Shown here: in pieces, positions 22,220 to 32,602 of the stretch
Layout: every line of letters starts with the position of its first letter
How positions within the stretch are numbered: position 1 is the first letter of the stretch
From: Coix lacryma-jobi var. lacryma-jobi
Lineage: Eukaryota > Streptophyta > Magnoliopsida > Poales > Poaceae
DNA: 64,000 nt
Assembly (NCBI GenBank): GCA_009763385.1
Contig: CM019830.1
Span: 90,286,289-90,350,288 of the forward strand
Direction of reading: 5' to 3'
Position numbers and translations under genes: made by a program
Notes under the pieces: model-generated
Told to the model about the DNA's origin: nothing
What the model saw: the letters and a program-made list of their open reading frames with translations, nothing else
Databases searched by the model: none

Positions 22220-25200
22220 CTATGGAGCGCTGGGCTCCCCAGGCTCCTCAAACAGGTCCAGGTCCTTAACAAGAATGACGGCCGTCTCCCGGGACTCTTC
22301 ATTCAGCTCAGATGCCTGGGCTTCCGAAGTATTCCGGGGAAAGCCACTTCCCAATCTCTTCATGTCAATCCCTGGATAATGGGCCCGCGTGACAGCAAGG
22401 ACATAGGCAGCAACCTGCTCGCCAGCATCAGCCACAAATTTCTTCATGGCTGCCCACGATCCAGCGCACTGCTCCAGCATACCATCTGGTCGGGGCAAGA
22501 GGCCTCCGGACCGACCAGCCCCATATATGGCGTTCAGAACCGGAGTGATCCCTCGCACCATGGCGTGGCATCGCGCCTCCCAGGTCTTCACGTCTTGGCA
22601 AACCATTGCAATTTGGTTTTGCCAAGAACGGCGCCTCCCTACAACAAATCAACAATAATAACAGGTCACGGACACCCAGAAGGCAATATGCACTGAAACA
22701 AAAAGGATTCAACGGCAACCTTCAAGCTCTTTCTCCAGCTCATCCGCTCGCGTCTTCTCCCTGGCAGCCATAGCCTCGCCATCCAGTACCTTGAGCTTCT
22801 CCACAGTGACCTGCGAGGCAAGCTCTGTTCCAGCAAAGTTTGTCAAGCAGTCAAGCTCAAGTCACACAAAAAAGGGGGCATTCTGTGGCTCTCACCCTCA
22901 TTTTCACGACGAAGCCGCGCGATCTCGGACGCCTGCCTCTCTGCAACTTCACGCAGCTCGACCTCAGTTTGCCGAGCATTATCAAGGTCCGCTCGGTACC
23001 GCGTGCATGATTCCTCAAGTTTTTCTTTGGCATCGAGCAAAGGGCCGACAGACTCGAAGCATTTACGGCGCTCCTCCGACAAATCTGATAACCCCTGCAA
23101 GTCAACATAAGTACCCAACATTCAAATTTGCGCGAATCGTCTTCACAGCGTCACATATTTCAGAGAATTACCTGTGCATATTTATGAAGTTGACATAGCA
23201 TCCGGTCAAAGTTCTTCATCGGACGATTGTCGGTGTTTTCCTCGTGGAACACCCACTCGCCAGCTCGCTGGCGTGCCACTCTGATTATCCGCTCTGGAGA
23301 TCTAGGTGTGCGAGGAATCTCCACGACATCCTCTTCGGGTGCCATGGGCACTTCTTCAGCCCCCACGGGATCTGTAGCACGCCCAACTGCGCCAACTGCA
23401 TTTTCCTCCGGAGGAGGAAGCGGCGCATCCGGGGGCACTTGGGCTGAGTCAGATGGCTCACGACCATCTAGCGACCCCAGGTCGGGGGACCCCCCGCTAC
23501 TTGACCTGGTCCCCTGAACGCCCGCCGATGTCGGCGGCTCACCCGCTCCTCCATCCGGCGCGCCGTCCACGAGCGTTTCCTCCCGTAGCTGCTTGGATTC
23601 CATATCTGGGGCACTGGTCGGCTCAGGGGCCCTGTCATCTTCTACAGCTTCAACCTCTGGCACGGGATCGCTGACATGAATAAAGCAAAAGAAGTCAAGA
23701 ATGTGGTGATAAGCCATAAACTCGTGACGAAGGCAGCCGAATACTTACAGGTCGCAGACCCGCAGACCACCCTTCAGCTTCAGCCCCTTGGGCTTTTGCG
23801 AGGTCTGAACGGTCCTGGTCGGCTCCTCGACCCGGACGCGTTTAGACGCCGGTGGCTCTTCATCATCATCGTCGTCATCCCAGTCTCTAATGGACCCGGA
23901 GGGATTGGGAGCCGCTCCGCCCAGAATCTCCAAAGGGCCTTCAGCCCGTGTCGACGACCTCGTGGCCGCCCTCCGACCAGATGACACGCGCTTACCCGCA
24001 GCCTTCGTAGCTCGCGGGGCAGTCGCGTCCACAGCTCCCTTATCCTTTCTCGTCCTTTCACTGGCTGCTTCATCAGCTTGGGAGTGTGGAGGACGGCCGA
24101 TCGGAGACCTCGTATCCACACCTTCCGGCCACTCGGCCGACAGCACGCTTGAAACATACACACTAGAGCGATCCTACAAAACATCCCAGACCAGCATCAT
24201 GAACACTGCAACAGGACACAATCAGCAAAACAAATTAAGAGACAACTCACATCTTTAACAGGTCGTGCTAGGCTGAATGGTTGCGTAACCTTCTTTGGCG
24301 CTTTCCAGTCAGAGAATTGGAGCACCACGTGAACACGCCTTTCCAGCTCCTCAGATTCCAAATCTTCAGCGCGCTCACGGGTTGCGTCAGACCGACCAGC
24401 ATATTCAAAGCCAGGATGCACCCTCTCCTTGCACGGCTGTACCCGACGGTGCATAAAATTGGCAGTAATCTAGATTCCATCAGAAGTTATCTCCCTCATC
24501 AAATCAAGCAACTCCTGGACCTGCTCCATGTCACTTGACGAAGGCCTCGACGACCAGGTCCAACTAGAATCAACCACCTTCCCAACGTCACAGCTTAGAG
24601 CGGGCGTCTAGCATTGCGTCATGTAGAACCATTTCTCTTGCCAGCCGCTTACATTACTCTGCAGAGGGACGTTGATGTACTCAGACGCCATCCCCTGACG
24701 CAGCAGGATGTATGCGCTACCCGCAATGCGTGAACCGTGGCTATTCTTCTTCAGTTGGAAGAAATAGCGAAACAAATTGAAATGCGGCTGTATTCCAAGA
24801 AATGCCTCACAAAGGTGGATGAAAATGGCCACAGACAAGATGCAGTTTGGCCCGAGATTGCAAAGTCCAATCCCCCAAAATTCAAGCAAACCACGGAGGA
24901 AAGCATGGCATGGCAGACCAAATCCTCTAATAAAATAATCCATGAAGACAACTATCTCATCAGCATTGGGTCAAGGATAAGTCTCACCAGTCGGCGCTCT
25001 CCAACCGCCGGTCGCCTTGTCCGGCAGAAATCCACCGGCGGCAAGACGGCCGATACTCTCCTCCGTACTCCTGGATGGAACCCATTCTTGATCCAATCTT
25101 ACAGCCGTCCCCGCCGCAGTCTTTCTCGTCCTCCGCGCGATCGGTTTCGCCGGAAAATCGCAAGCTTCGCCGCCGACTCTGCGTTTCTGGATCTAGGGCT

Positions 25201-25230
25201 ACAGTGCAAGATTCAGCGGAAGGCAAGGAA
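22220..25230 (-). pseudogene. Antisense multi-exon gene (Transposase_28-like plus coiled coil)
   Basis: The gene is read on the minus strand. The first exon has the conserved series EWVPSRSTEESIGRLAAGGF, DEIVVFMDYFIRGFGLPCHA, LCEAFLGIQPHFNLFRYFFQ, LRQGMASEYINVPL and, lower, RRVQPCKERVHPGFEYAG; this is the 'putative gypsy-type transposon' domain (Pfam Transposase_28). Exons 2 to 4 give acidic, NLS-like (PPASKRVRVEE) and coiled-coil segments (ELREVAERQASEIARLRREN). Splice signals are visible, for example gtaagt after GLRVCDL and a cag before DPVPEVEAV near 23671. Stops near 24997 (tga), 24608 (tag) and 24470 (tag) fit C-to-T changes. The end is at 22220. Start codon uncertain; the role of these proteins in Tat elements is unknown. 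Confidence 0.8.
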
Positions 25231-25278
25231 ATGGGGAATGGCAACGGTCAGGGTAAGGTCTTGCTATGTGGCGCTTAT

Positions 25279-25285
25279 CTTTATA
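25279..25285 (-). promoter_or_regulatory. Candidate TATA box for the antisense gene
   Basis: Minus-strand tataaag about 50 bp upstream of the first exon. A second, better-formed candidate is the minus-strand tataaata at 26653-26660 (in the context cctataaataccctg, with gagaactcac about 30 bp on), which would place the 122 bp repeat array in the antisense leader or an intron. The sequence alone does not decide between them. Confidence 0.4.
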
Positions 25286-25427
25286 ATCTAGTGCGCGACC
25301 CTTCGGGAATTTCATCCGCTGCGAAAAAGGCTATTTGTACGATAACACTTATTACGGCCCATTTTACCGGCCCAAGAGTTAGGCCTTTTACGAATCCATA
25401 AAATTTTCTTTTTTATTAATAATAAGC

Positions 25428-26115
25428 ACCAGTCATACTGGGGACTGGTCAGCTTCTTTGCCAGCCTTCTCAGCAAAGCTGGGGACTGGTCAGATGACCA
25501 GTTTTAGGCACACACGTGGCAGAGCTGCGTTGGCTTCATGACCAGCTCCACCAGTCATGCTGGGGACTGGTCGGCTTCTTCGCCAGCCTTCTCAGCAAAG
25601 CTGGGGACTGGTCAGATGACCAGTTACAGGCACACACGTGGCAGAGCTGCGTTGGCTTCACGACCAGCTCCACCAGTCATACTGGGGACTGGTCGGCTTC
25701 TTCGCCAGCCTTCTCAGCAAAGCTGAGGACTGATCAGATGACCAGTTTCAGGCACACACGTGGCAGAGCTGCGTTGGCTTCACGACCAGCTCCACCAGTC
25801 ATACTGGGGACTGGTCGGTTTCTTCGCCAGCCTTCTCAGCAAAGCTGGGGACTGGTCGGATGACCAGTTACAGGCACACACATGGCAGAGCTGCGTTGGC
25901 TTCACGGCCAGTTCTACCAGTCATACTGGGGACTGGTCGGCTTCTTCGCCAGCCTTCTCAGCAAAGCTGGGGACTGGTCAGATGACCAATTACAGGCACA
26001 CACGTGGCAGAGCTGCGTTGGCCTCACGACCAGTTCTACCAGTCATACTGGGGACTGGTCGGCTTCTTCGCCAACACCCTCAGCAAAGTTGAAGACTGTT
26101 CAAACTACCAGTTAC
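25428..26115. repeat. Tandem array, 122 bp unit, five and a half copies
   Basis: Unit starts (accagtcat) are at 25428, 25550, 25672, 25794, 25916 and 26038, exactly 122 bp apart. The units are about 95% alike; the last is partial and decays near 26115. Each unit contains the inverted repeat actggtca/tgaccagt and two copies of ggggactggtc, close to the element's polypurine tract (cggggactagc). Coding frames through it are an effect of the period and not a protein. Array expansion in this 3' region is known for Ogre/Tat elements, where such arrays can seed satellites. Confidence 0.97.
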
Positions 26116-27041
26116 GAAACTTACAACATAGATATTTGGAAACATCTTGACATACAGCAGTCACCAGTACAAGTACAATCAGGATGTAAAATGTTACTCT
26201 AGTACAATCAAGCTACAGTATATTGATGCATAATGCACCAAGAACTTAGTACAGTGAGACGCAGCAAAGCAGATACAGAACCTTGGGTAGACACATGAGC
26301 CTTTTCAGTTCGTCCCAAGGCGGGTCTCAGGCATCGCCCCAATGCTCAAGGAACTCCGGGCAAGACCATCACCCTCGCCGTCTTTTTGACAACTTGTGAC
26401 TACGAGGTTATCTACGAGTGGTAGTCACAAGAGTTCTTCTAGGCGCACCTCTGTATCCCTCTGCTAGCGACTACTTAGAAACCATCCTAACGGATGGTCC
26501 ATTCACAAGAGTTCTTCTGGACACCTCATTTATCTTATAAAAGCAAGATACCAGGGGATTTGGCCATCTCTATCAAAGATTTTGTAATATTCATCGAACT
26601 AAGGGAAGTCATATACTAAAGAAGGCGTGAGTTCTCTGCCCTTCAGGCAGGGTATTTATAGGCGGTTCCCTCCTGGTCTATAGACATTGTCTATGAATGA
26701 AAGTGACTGAGGGATCAATAATTCAACTTATGTACTGTGTCACATGTGAAGTCTGCTATTGGTGGTGGATTTGATTCTTCGCTGTGCTTCACGAAGATAA
26801 CGACAAAACTTACAGTTGTGGAAAACAACAAAAGTCATAGACGTTCAGGCTCATGGACCACGATCATCACTAAGGCTGCTCATATTATGTCACGAGTTCA
26901 ATAGAGTAAAGGCTACTCGATGTGACGGCGTACAGATAAAGTTGAATAAAGGTCAGGAAAGGTACACTTTAAAGAGAAGCATAGCAGTAAAAAGTTGATG
27001 TTTTTGTCTGCATTTGGTGTGGTTGTTCTGTCATGGATCTA
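26116..27041 (+). other. Non-coding 3' region of the 13 kb Tat element
   Basis: No protein-like frame. It contains the minus-strand TATA candidate at 26653-26660 and a short imperfect repeat of cacaagagttcttct (about 26427 and 26503). Otherwise nothing is seen. Confidence 0.6.
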
Positions 27042-27340
27042 CAGTTTATTTTCTGACCTTGGCATCACATGACCGAGTCATCTATTGCCAAGCTCGGGGA
27101 CTACCGTGTATACATGGCGCCTGGTCACGCATGTATATTTTTTATTTTTTACAGTTTATTTTCTGACCTTGGCATCACATGACCGAGTCATCTATTGCCA
27201 AGCTCGGGGACTACCGTGTATACATGGCGCTTGGTCGCGCATGTATATTTTTTATTCTTGCAGTTTATTTTCTGACCTTGGCATCACATGACCGAGTCAT
27301 CTGTTGCCAAGCTCGGGGACTAAGTGGGCACACTTCACCT
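27042..27340 (+). repeat. Tandem array, 109-110 bp unit, almost three copies
   Basis: Copies start with cagtttattttctgacctt at 27042, 27152 and 27261. Each includes tgaccgagtcatct and the polypurine-like aagctcggggactac, very close to the functional-looking tract before the LTR (gtgctcggggactagc at 27600-27616). The third copy diverges after 27325. Confidence 0.95.
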
Positions 27341-27616
27341 GGTCGGCGAGTATGCAGGTGAATTTCAACTTGGTTGACCTCAAGACTGGATAATAGTTGT
27401 TGTTATGTAACCATAAAGTGGGCACACTTCACCAAGACTTCCAGAAGTTGTTTTTTCTTTTTTAAGAGCACATCGCATCTTGCGGGTTCATGATATGGCA
27501 GTCAGCAGAATATAGCTTGATCGTAGATCAGATTTCGAAGTCCCGATAAAGCTGCTCGGAGATGTTGCTAAGATCTTTTTTCACCACTTCAAGATTCAAT
27601 GTGCTCGGGGACTAGC

Positions 27617-28132
27617 TGTGGGGGGTATAGACCCAGATATCCTCATGGCTAGACTTGGTCTGCTTCATGAAGGCCGGCCCAACTCACCGCGAAGGATCAT
27701 GACGTTAAGGCCCAGCTGGTCGGGCAAGCGGCCCAGCTGGTCAGATGACGGCACGGGAGCCTTCTCGGACAAGGAAGCGTAGTCGGTTAGGAAAGATATC
27801 GTGTTCTCCATGATATGAGATTGTAATCGACTAGGTTTCCTTATTCTATCATGAGATCCGATCTACTAGGATCTGTAACCCTGCTCCCCGTAGCTATATA
27901 AGGCGAGCAGGGACCCCCTCTCGAAAACACGTTCATCAATATACAGAGTAGACAACTCGACGCAGGACGTAGGGTGTTACGCTGAACTCGGCGGCCCGAA
28001 CCTGGATAAACCCTCGTGTTCATCTAGTTTCGTCCCTGTGTCACGTCCGGATCGTCGTTCCACGCGCCTTCCCCGCTAATCTACCACCTCGGGCATGCCC
28101 CTAGGTGGGCTATCGACAATATTTCGTCGATA
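27617..28132 (+). repeat. 3' LTR of the 13 kb Tat element
   Basis: 516 bp, collinear with 15082-15596. One extra g in the initial g-run and about 14 substitutions, mostly C/T and G/A. The last two bases are ta in place of ca. The tract directly before it, gtgctcggggactagc, would prime plus-strand synthesis. The host sequence resumes at 28133 with the duplicated ggtat. Confidence 0.95.
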
Positions 28133-28137
28133 GGTAT

Positions 28138-29530
28138 GTTTTACCTTACTCTTTATGTTCAGTTCTTAAATTCTATATCATGTTATATGCTTGCCTAAGT
28201 AACCATTCCATGAATAAAATTGATAAAATCTGCTTAAAAATGTTGGAACCTGAATAAAAAATAGAATATGCCATACAAATGCTATTGTTATAGTTAGAAT
28301 AATTGGTCTTATCTAAGTTGTAGCTTTTGTCGGTTGCACATGCTTTAACTGAAATCATGCTTAGTGAATAAAGTTAGTAAGAAATGGAGTAATTCTTTAA
28401 ACTTGCTAAAGTGAAATTAGGACCTAATTTGGAGGATTTCTTTTAAAAATCATGAAAACCTTGCTAAAAGTTCCTCCTGGATTTTATCAGATCCCACCAC
28501 TAGCCAAATATTTGTTAGTCAAAACCACAAAGAGCTTTGTCTATGTTGAGTTTTGTTAGACCTCATAGATCTTAGTAGAGAAGCTTATCATATCTTTTGA
28601 TCAAGATAACACACCCACCATATTGCTTACTATCCACTTTGGAAGTTTGCAACCACCAAATAAATTGCTCATTCTCTACACTGGAGATATGCAATACCTT
28701 GCCAAATGAACCATTGCTAGCCTTATGCTATTCCTACACTGGGAATAAGCATTTCTCTCCCTTTCCCTACTCATTTCAAAAATACTTTCCTATAGATAAT
28801 CTGGGGAAATCTAGAGCTAAAAAAAAGTGAGCAAAGTAGCTCAAGAAAGGACTATGTCCTAAGAAAATTTGAGCAAAGTAGCTCAAAAGAGGACTATGTC
28901 CTAGAAAATGTGAGGACACATTTTTGTCTACTCACAATGTATCCAAAAAAAGAGAAAAAAAAGAGAGAAGTTGTCATTAGCTCTAGACCCCAGAAATTAA
29001 CTAGGAAGGATTAAGAAATATTTCTATACACATCCACATAGCCACACATGCACATCTTGATCAATTTTTATGATTTGCTGCTCCTTATAATCTGAGTGTC
29101 TAGCTTAGTAATAAATACTGTGCAATTTTCTCATGATTCTTAGCCTACCTATAACTCCACATATCATTCTTTAGAAGTAGGAAGGCTACTCTTTGGCCTT
29201 AGTGAGTTTTTTAACACCATTGAGTGATTGAGTGAATCTTGGAGGACTTAAGCAAATTGTTATCTTTTGAAAACCTTGAAAAACCTCCAGACAAAATCCT
29301 AGTCAAACCTAAGGAAGATAAAAGTTTCCTATCTACTACTTTATTTCACTCTTGCATGTTTGAAGTGCAAAGATATAAGCCCCACATTGCTATGATTAAT
29401 GATATATACTAAGTTATTTCTCACTATACAATATGCACCTGTATACATCTTAAGTTGCTATCTATTTCATGCTCAATGCTTAAACCGCATTGTTACTCGA
29501 GGACGAGCAACATGTTAGCTTGGGGGAGCT
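28138..29530 (+). other. Non-coding 3' region and polypurine tract of the Athila-like element
   Basis: AT-rich DNA without a protein-like frame. It has a local repeat of gagcaaagtagctcaa followed by aggactatgtcct (about 28828 and 28870), the second half being palindromic. It ends in agcttgggggagct (29517-29530), the polypurine tract, immediately before the LTR start tgttgatggtcc. Confidence 0.75.
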
Positions 29531-31508
29531 TGTTGATGGTCCTTAAACACCTGTTTTACCATCAACATGTTACCCTAAAATTCACCAAAAAGGCATGAAA
29601 TGTAGTCTAATAGGTTTCAAACTAACCGAATTCCACATGTCCATAGATTTTGATTTGAATGCAGGATTTGAACCAAATTTGGATATTTGAACCACCAAAG
29701 GCCAAGCCCACTCAGCAAGGCCCAATTGAGCCTCAGGGGGTGGCACCCGCCACATGGGTTGGCCCAAGTCCACTCCCTGCCACGTCACCGATCCGTGTGA
29801 CCTCCCCAAGGCCAAATCTTGGCCCTTGGTCACTAGGTCAGTGGCATCGGACGGCTCAGGAGGGGAGTGGCGTGGATCATGACCGAATGGCGGTTATTTG
29901 GACATGCAACCGACCTTGGAACCGCCTCTCTGGAGCTCCTGGATGCCATTGAAGCAATGACGTTGCATCCAACGGTGAGGGGGGTGGCGGCCGCCACCTA
30001 GGGCTGGCGCCCGCCACTAGGGTTTGCCCTAGGTCGGTTGGCTGCCCCCTATAAGTACCCCCCTCACTCCTCAAGACTATAAATACCCCCCCTGGTGGCG
30101 CCACTTCAACAACAACACAACAACAAGCCAAGCCAAGAAGCAAGCAAGCAAGAGGCAAGAGAAGCAAGTGAGAGCTCAGAGAGCTTAGGCAAGTAGGTTA
30201 GCTAGTAGAGAGAGTATAGCTCTAGTGCCCTCGCTACAGCGTGGCTCTTAGTTTAGCACAACTCAGCCCTGACCAGTGGTATAGTAGCGTAGAGCTTGCT
30301 AGGAGAGAAGCGGGTGCGAGTGACTGGCATCAGAGGTCGGTTGATTTCCCGGCGTCTCTATTCTGGTTTGCTCTCTTGTATCTCAGGTACATTTATCTTC
30401 CAGTATTTCTTTAGTATTACTTTTAGTATTACTTTCAGTACTACTTTATCAAGTGCCTTGAGTGTGACCTAGCTATCCTACAGTTCAATTCACTTAGCCA
30501 TAGTAGTTAATCTCTAGTGTGCTTAGTGATTGATCTTTGCCAATAGGTTGCTTAGTTAGTTTAGTGTTTATCTTATTAAGTCAAGTATTTGCTCTGACGT
30601 CCGCAACGGTGTCTCTATTCAAAGCTAGGGTAGAGATAGTTACAATATAATTAAGCGTGGTGCTTAGTTATAGACTTACCTTCAGATACGGCTGGACCCC
30701 CAGATAGCTGTGGTAGCAAGCAGGTGGTGACAGCCCTGTGCGCCTTGAATTCCACCACGTAGTTGGCCCAGTTTAACAGTAAGGCTCGTTGTGCTAGCGT
30801 TCAACCTAAGTCAGTGGTAAAGGCTAGTACGCCTCGGTACTTGACAAGATAGGAATAAAACTATACTTAACTAGGTTGCTTTATTGACATTTGCCTATCC
30901 TGCTTCATAGTTATCTTGCTTCGTAGTTATCTTGCTTCGTAGTTATCTAGGAGTAGTTAGTAGTTATTAGTTAGTTACCCTTAGTTACCCCCCTATCTAT
31001 CTAGTTATCCACCTTACCTTACCATCGATTTCATCCTTACCTATGCACCCATATATTCTTTCTAGCCTTTCATCTTCTCTCTTCTCCTCTCCCCTTTTCC
31101 CTTTTCTCTTTTCTTCGACTCTCATCCCCTCCTTGACTCGACTCATACACCACCCTAGCCTTCCCTTGGGATCAAATAAATGGACACCTGGTACTCCCAG
31201 GCGAAGTGCTACTACGATAGTTCTGTGCGCTTGCAGAATCTCCTCCTGGTAGATTGCATTCTCTCTAGCTAGCTCCTACTAGTGTCGGGATTGACAACCC
31301 CATTTGACATTAGTAGATAGCTGCTTTAGCTTCACTCCTTTAGGTATAGTCACTGGACTTGCTACAAGCATTTCTGACGTCGTTGCCAGGAATAGATTCC
31401 ATAGTCTACTCCTAGTAACGATGTTGGCAAGTATCAACAAGCATTTCTGGGCCGTTACCGGGGATTGTTGCCTAGCGCTATCTTTAGTGAAGCTAAGAAC
31501 TACCAACA
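29531..31508 (+). repeat. 3' LTR of the Athila-like element, intact, 1978 bp
   Basis: Runs from tgttgatggtcc to aactaccaaca. Two TATA-like sites are present (ccctataag near 30047 and tataaata at 30078-30085), the second more convincing. It contains the two primer-site-like blocks at 31364-31390 and 31436-31463. Pyrimidine-rich stretches at 31060-31140 match the 5' copy at 1660-1750. It serves as the reference for the broken 5' LTR. Confidence 0.88.
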
Positions 31509-31736
31509 GTTGATATGTCTCTAGTTCTGAGTCATTCACTTGCTTGGTATGTTCATAATCTGAGATAAAACCCAAACCAAGTTTTAAGTGAATTGAAAAG
31601 ATCGAGATGGGATTGCTTGTCAGCACATCACGGTATCGAGACTGTTTCTCATTGCACATTGAGTTAAACTTGAGCCATGTAGTGTATGACCGAAACCGAC
31701 TCTTTAAGCTTCTGATTGCATTTTGCATAGGCTTAT
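31509..31736 (+). other. Internal fragment of the base copia element
   Basis: Starts with gttga, the expected target duplication of the Athila-like element, and is cut at about 31736 by the large CACTA; it continues at 44573. No coding frame is visible. The assignment to the 3' non-coding part of the copia element rests on continuity with the region that leads to its LTR. Confidence 0.55.
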
Positions 31737-31754
31737 AACTACTAGGGATGTGTT

Positions 31755-32260
31755 CATCTATGACGCTACCGTTTCGTCACGGAAGAGACCACAATCGTCA
31801 TAGAGTATATTCTATGACGAAGTTGTGACGAAAAGATATTCGTCATGGAACGAGCGTCATAGATTGCCAACAGTGACGAAAAGCGTATTTTCGTCATAGA
31901 AGTGTTGTCATTCAATGACGAAACACTCATCGTCATTGAAGTGAATTTATTCAATCGGCCATGATTTCGTCATAACATGTCCATCCGTTAGGCTGTCAAA
32001 CGGCGTTTGCCACACTGGCTGCTGACATGGCCGCCACGTGGCTGCTGACATGGCGGCCACGTGGCTGCTGAGGTGGCCACCACGTGGCTGCTGACGTGGC
32101 TGCCACTTGGCTGCTGACCTCTGATATCCACGTGGCTGCTGACGTGGTTGAAACTTGGCTGCTGACCTCTGATATCCACGTGGCGGGGTCTGGTTAGTCC
32201 ACGTGTCTGGCTCAGATTGCTTCTCATTTTCGTCGCAAATGAAAAAATAAATTCGTCACA
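31755..32260. repeat. Left subterminal repeats and cacgtggctgctgac minisatellite
   Basis: 31755-31975 holds about ten copies of cgtcat / tttcgtca in both orientations (31773, 31796, 31815, 31842, 31890 and others). 32030-32190 is a minisatellite built on gccacgtggctgctgac, with units of about 24 bp and a longer one containing ctgacctctgatatccacg twice. Such end regions are typical of CACTA elements and are likely bound by the TnpA-like product. Confidence 0.85.
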
Positions 32261-32602
32261 GAATTATCTATAGCATTGTCACTGAATGAAAAACATCATC
32301 AATGTGCTCATGCTGTTTTCAGTTCAAAATACAAATAATATTGAATTCACCAAAAGATTGCATAAAATTAAAGATCCACTATGCATAACTTAATCATCAG
32401 TACTAGACTCGGTTCACATAACTCACTTGACATTACTAGCAACATAAGTGCATAAAATCAGTTCACTAGAAACTTTGTTGAAATACTAAATAGTTTGAAA
32501 CCACCAGCAACAAGTCTTTGCACAAACAAAATGAACAGCATGGCAACCACCATGAGCGACAAGTTTCTGGTCAGTCCTACTACCAGCAGCTATGAGCAGC
32601 GC

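Larger units (their letters stand above)
15082..28132 (+). mobile_element. Tat-lineage Ty3/gypsy retrotransposon with antisense gene, 13.05 kb
   Basis: LTRs 15082-15596 and 27617-28132 (tgtggggg... to ...tcgaca, the right one mutated to tcgata), flanked by the 5 bp duplication ggtat (15077-15081, 28133-28137). Order: LTR, primer site, gag, protease, reverse transcriptase, RNase H, integrase, then a minus-strand multi-exon gene, two tandem-repeat arrays and a polypurine tract (gctcggggactagc). The LTRs differ at about 14 of 515 sites by eye (about 2.7%), 11 of them transitions; with the grass rate often used (1.3e-8 per site per year) that is near one million years. It sits in the non-coding 3' part of the Athila-like element. 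Confidence 0.95.
1586..31508 (+). mobile_element. Athila-like gag-protease LTR retrotransposon, split by four insertions
   Basis: The 3' LTR (29531-31508) and the 5' LTR remnants (1586-2068 and 6455-6496) share sequence, including the end aagaactaccaaca. Between them lie a tRNA-Asp-type primer site, a decayed gag with protease, a long non-coding 3' region and a polypurine tract (gcttgggggag) directly before the 3' LTR. The gag matches the grass Athila-type pattern (GKAKQWFY, TWDKCSNAFLAKFFP, ESIPEAWER motifs). No reverse transcriptase, RNase H or integrase is present in the reconstructed internal region, so it would have depended on a partner for replication. Nested within it: an inverted copia LTR (1-1585), a CACTA (2069-6451), a non-autonomous LTR element (8127-14395) and a Tat element (15082-28132). 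Its own right duplication should be gttga (31509-31513); the left copy is outside the window. Confidence 0.8.

Noticed and set aside
25428..26115. CRISPR-like array
   Set aside because: There are no short repeats with unique spacers; it is a straight 122 bp tandem repeat in a plant retrotransposon.
25516..26202. Overlapping plus-strand frames with repeated residues
   Set aside because: They arise from the 122 bp tandem array; the units read in shifting frames, as expected for a period of 122 (not a multiple of three).
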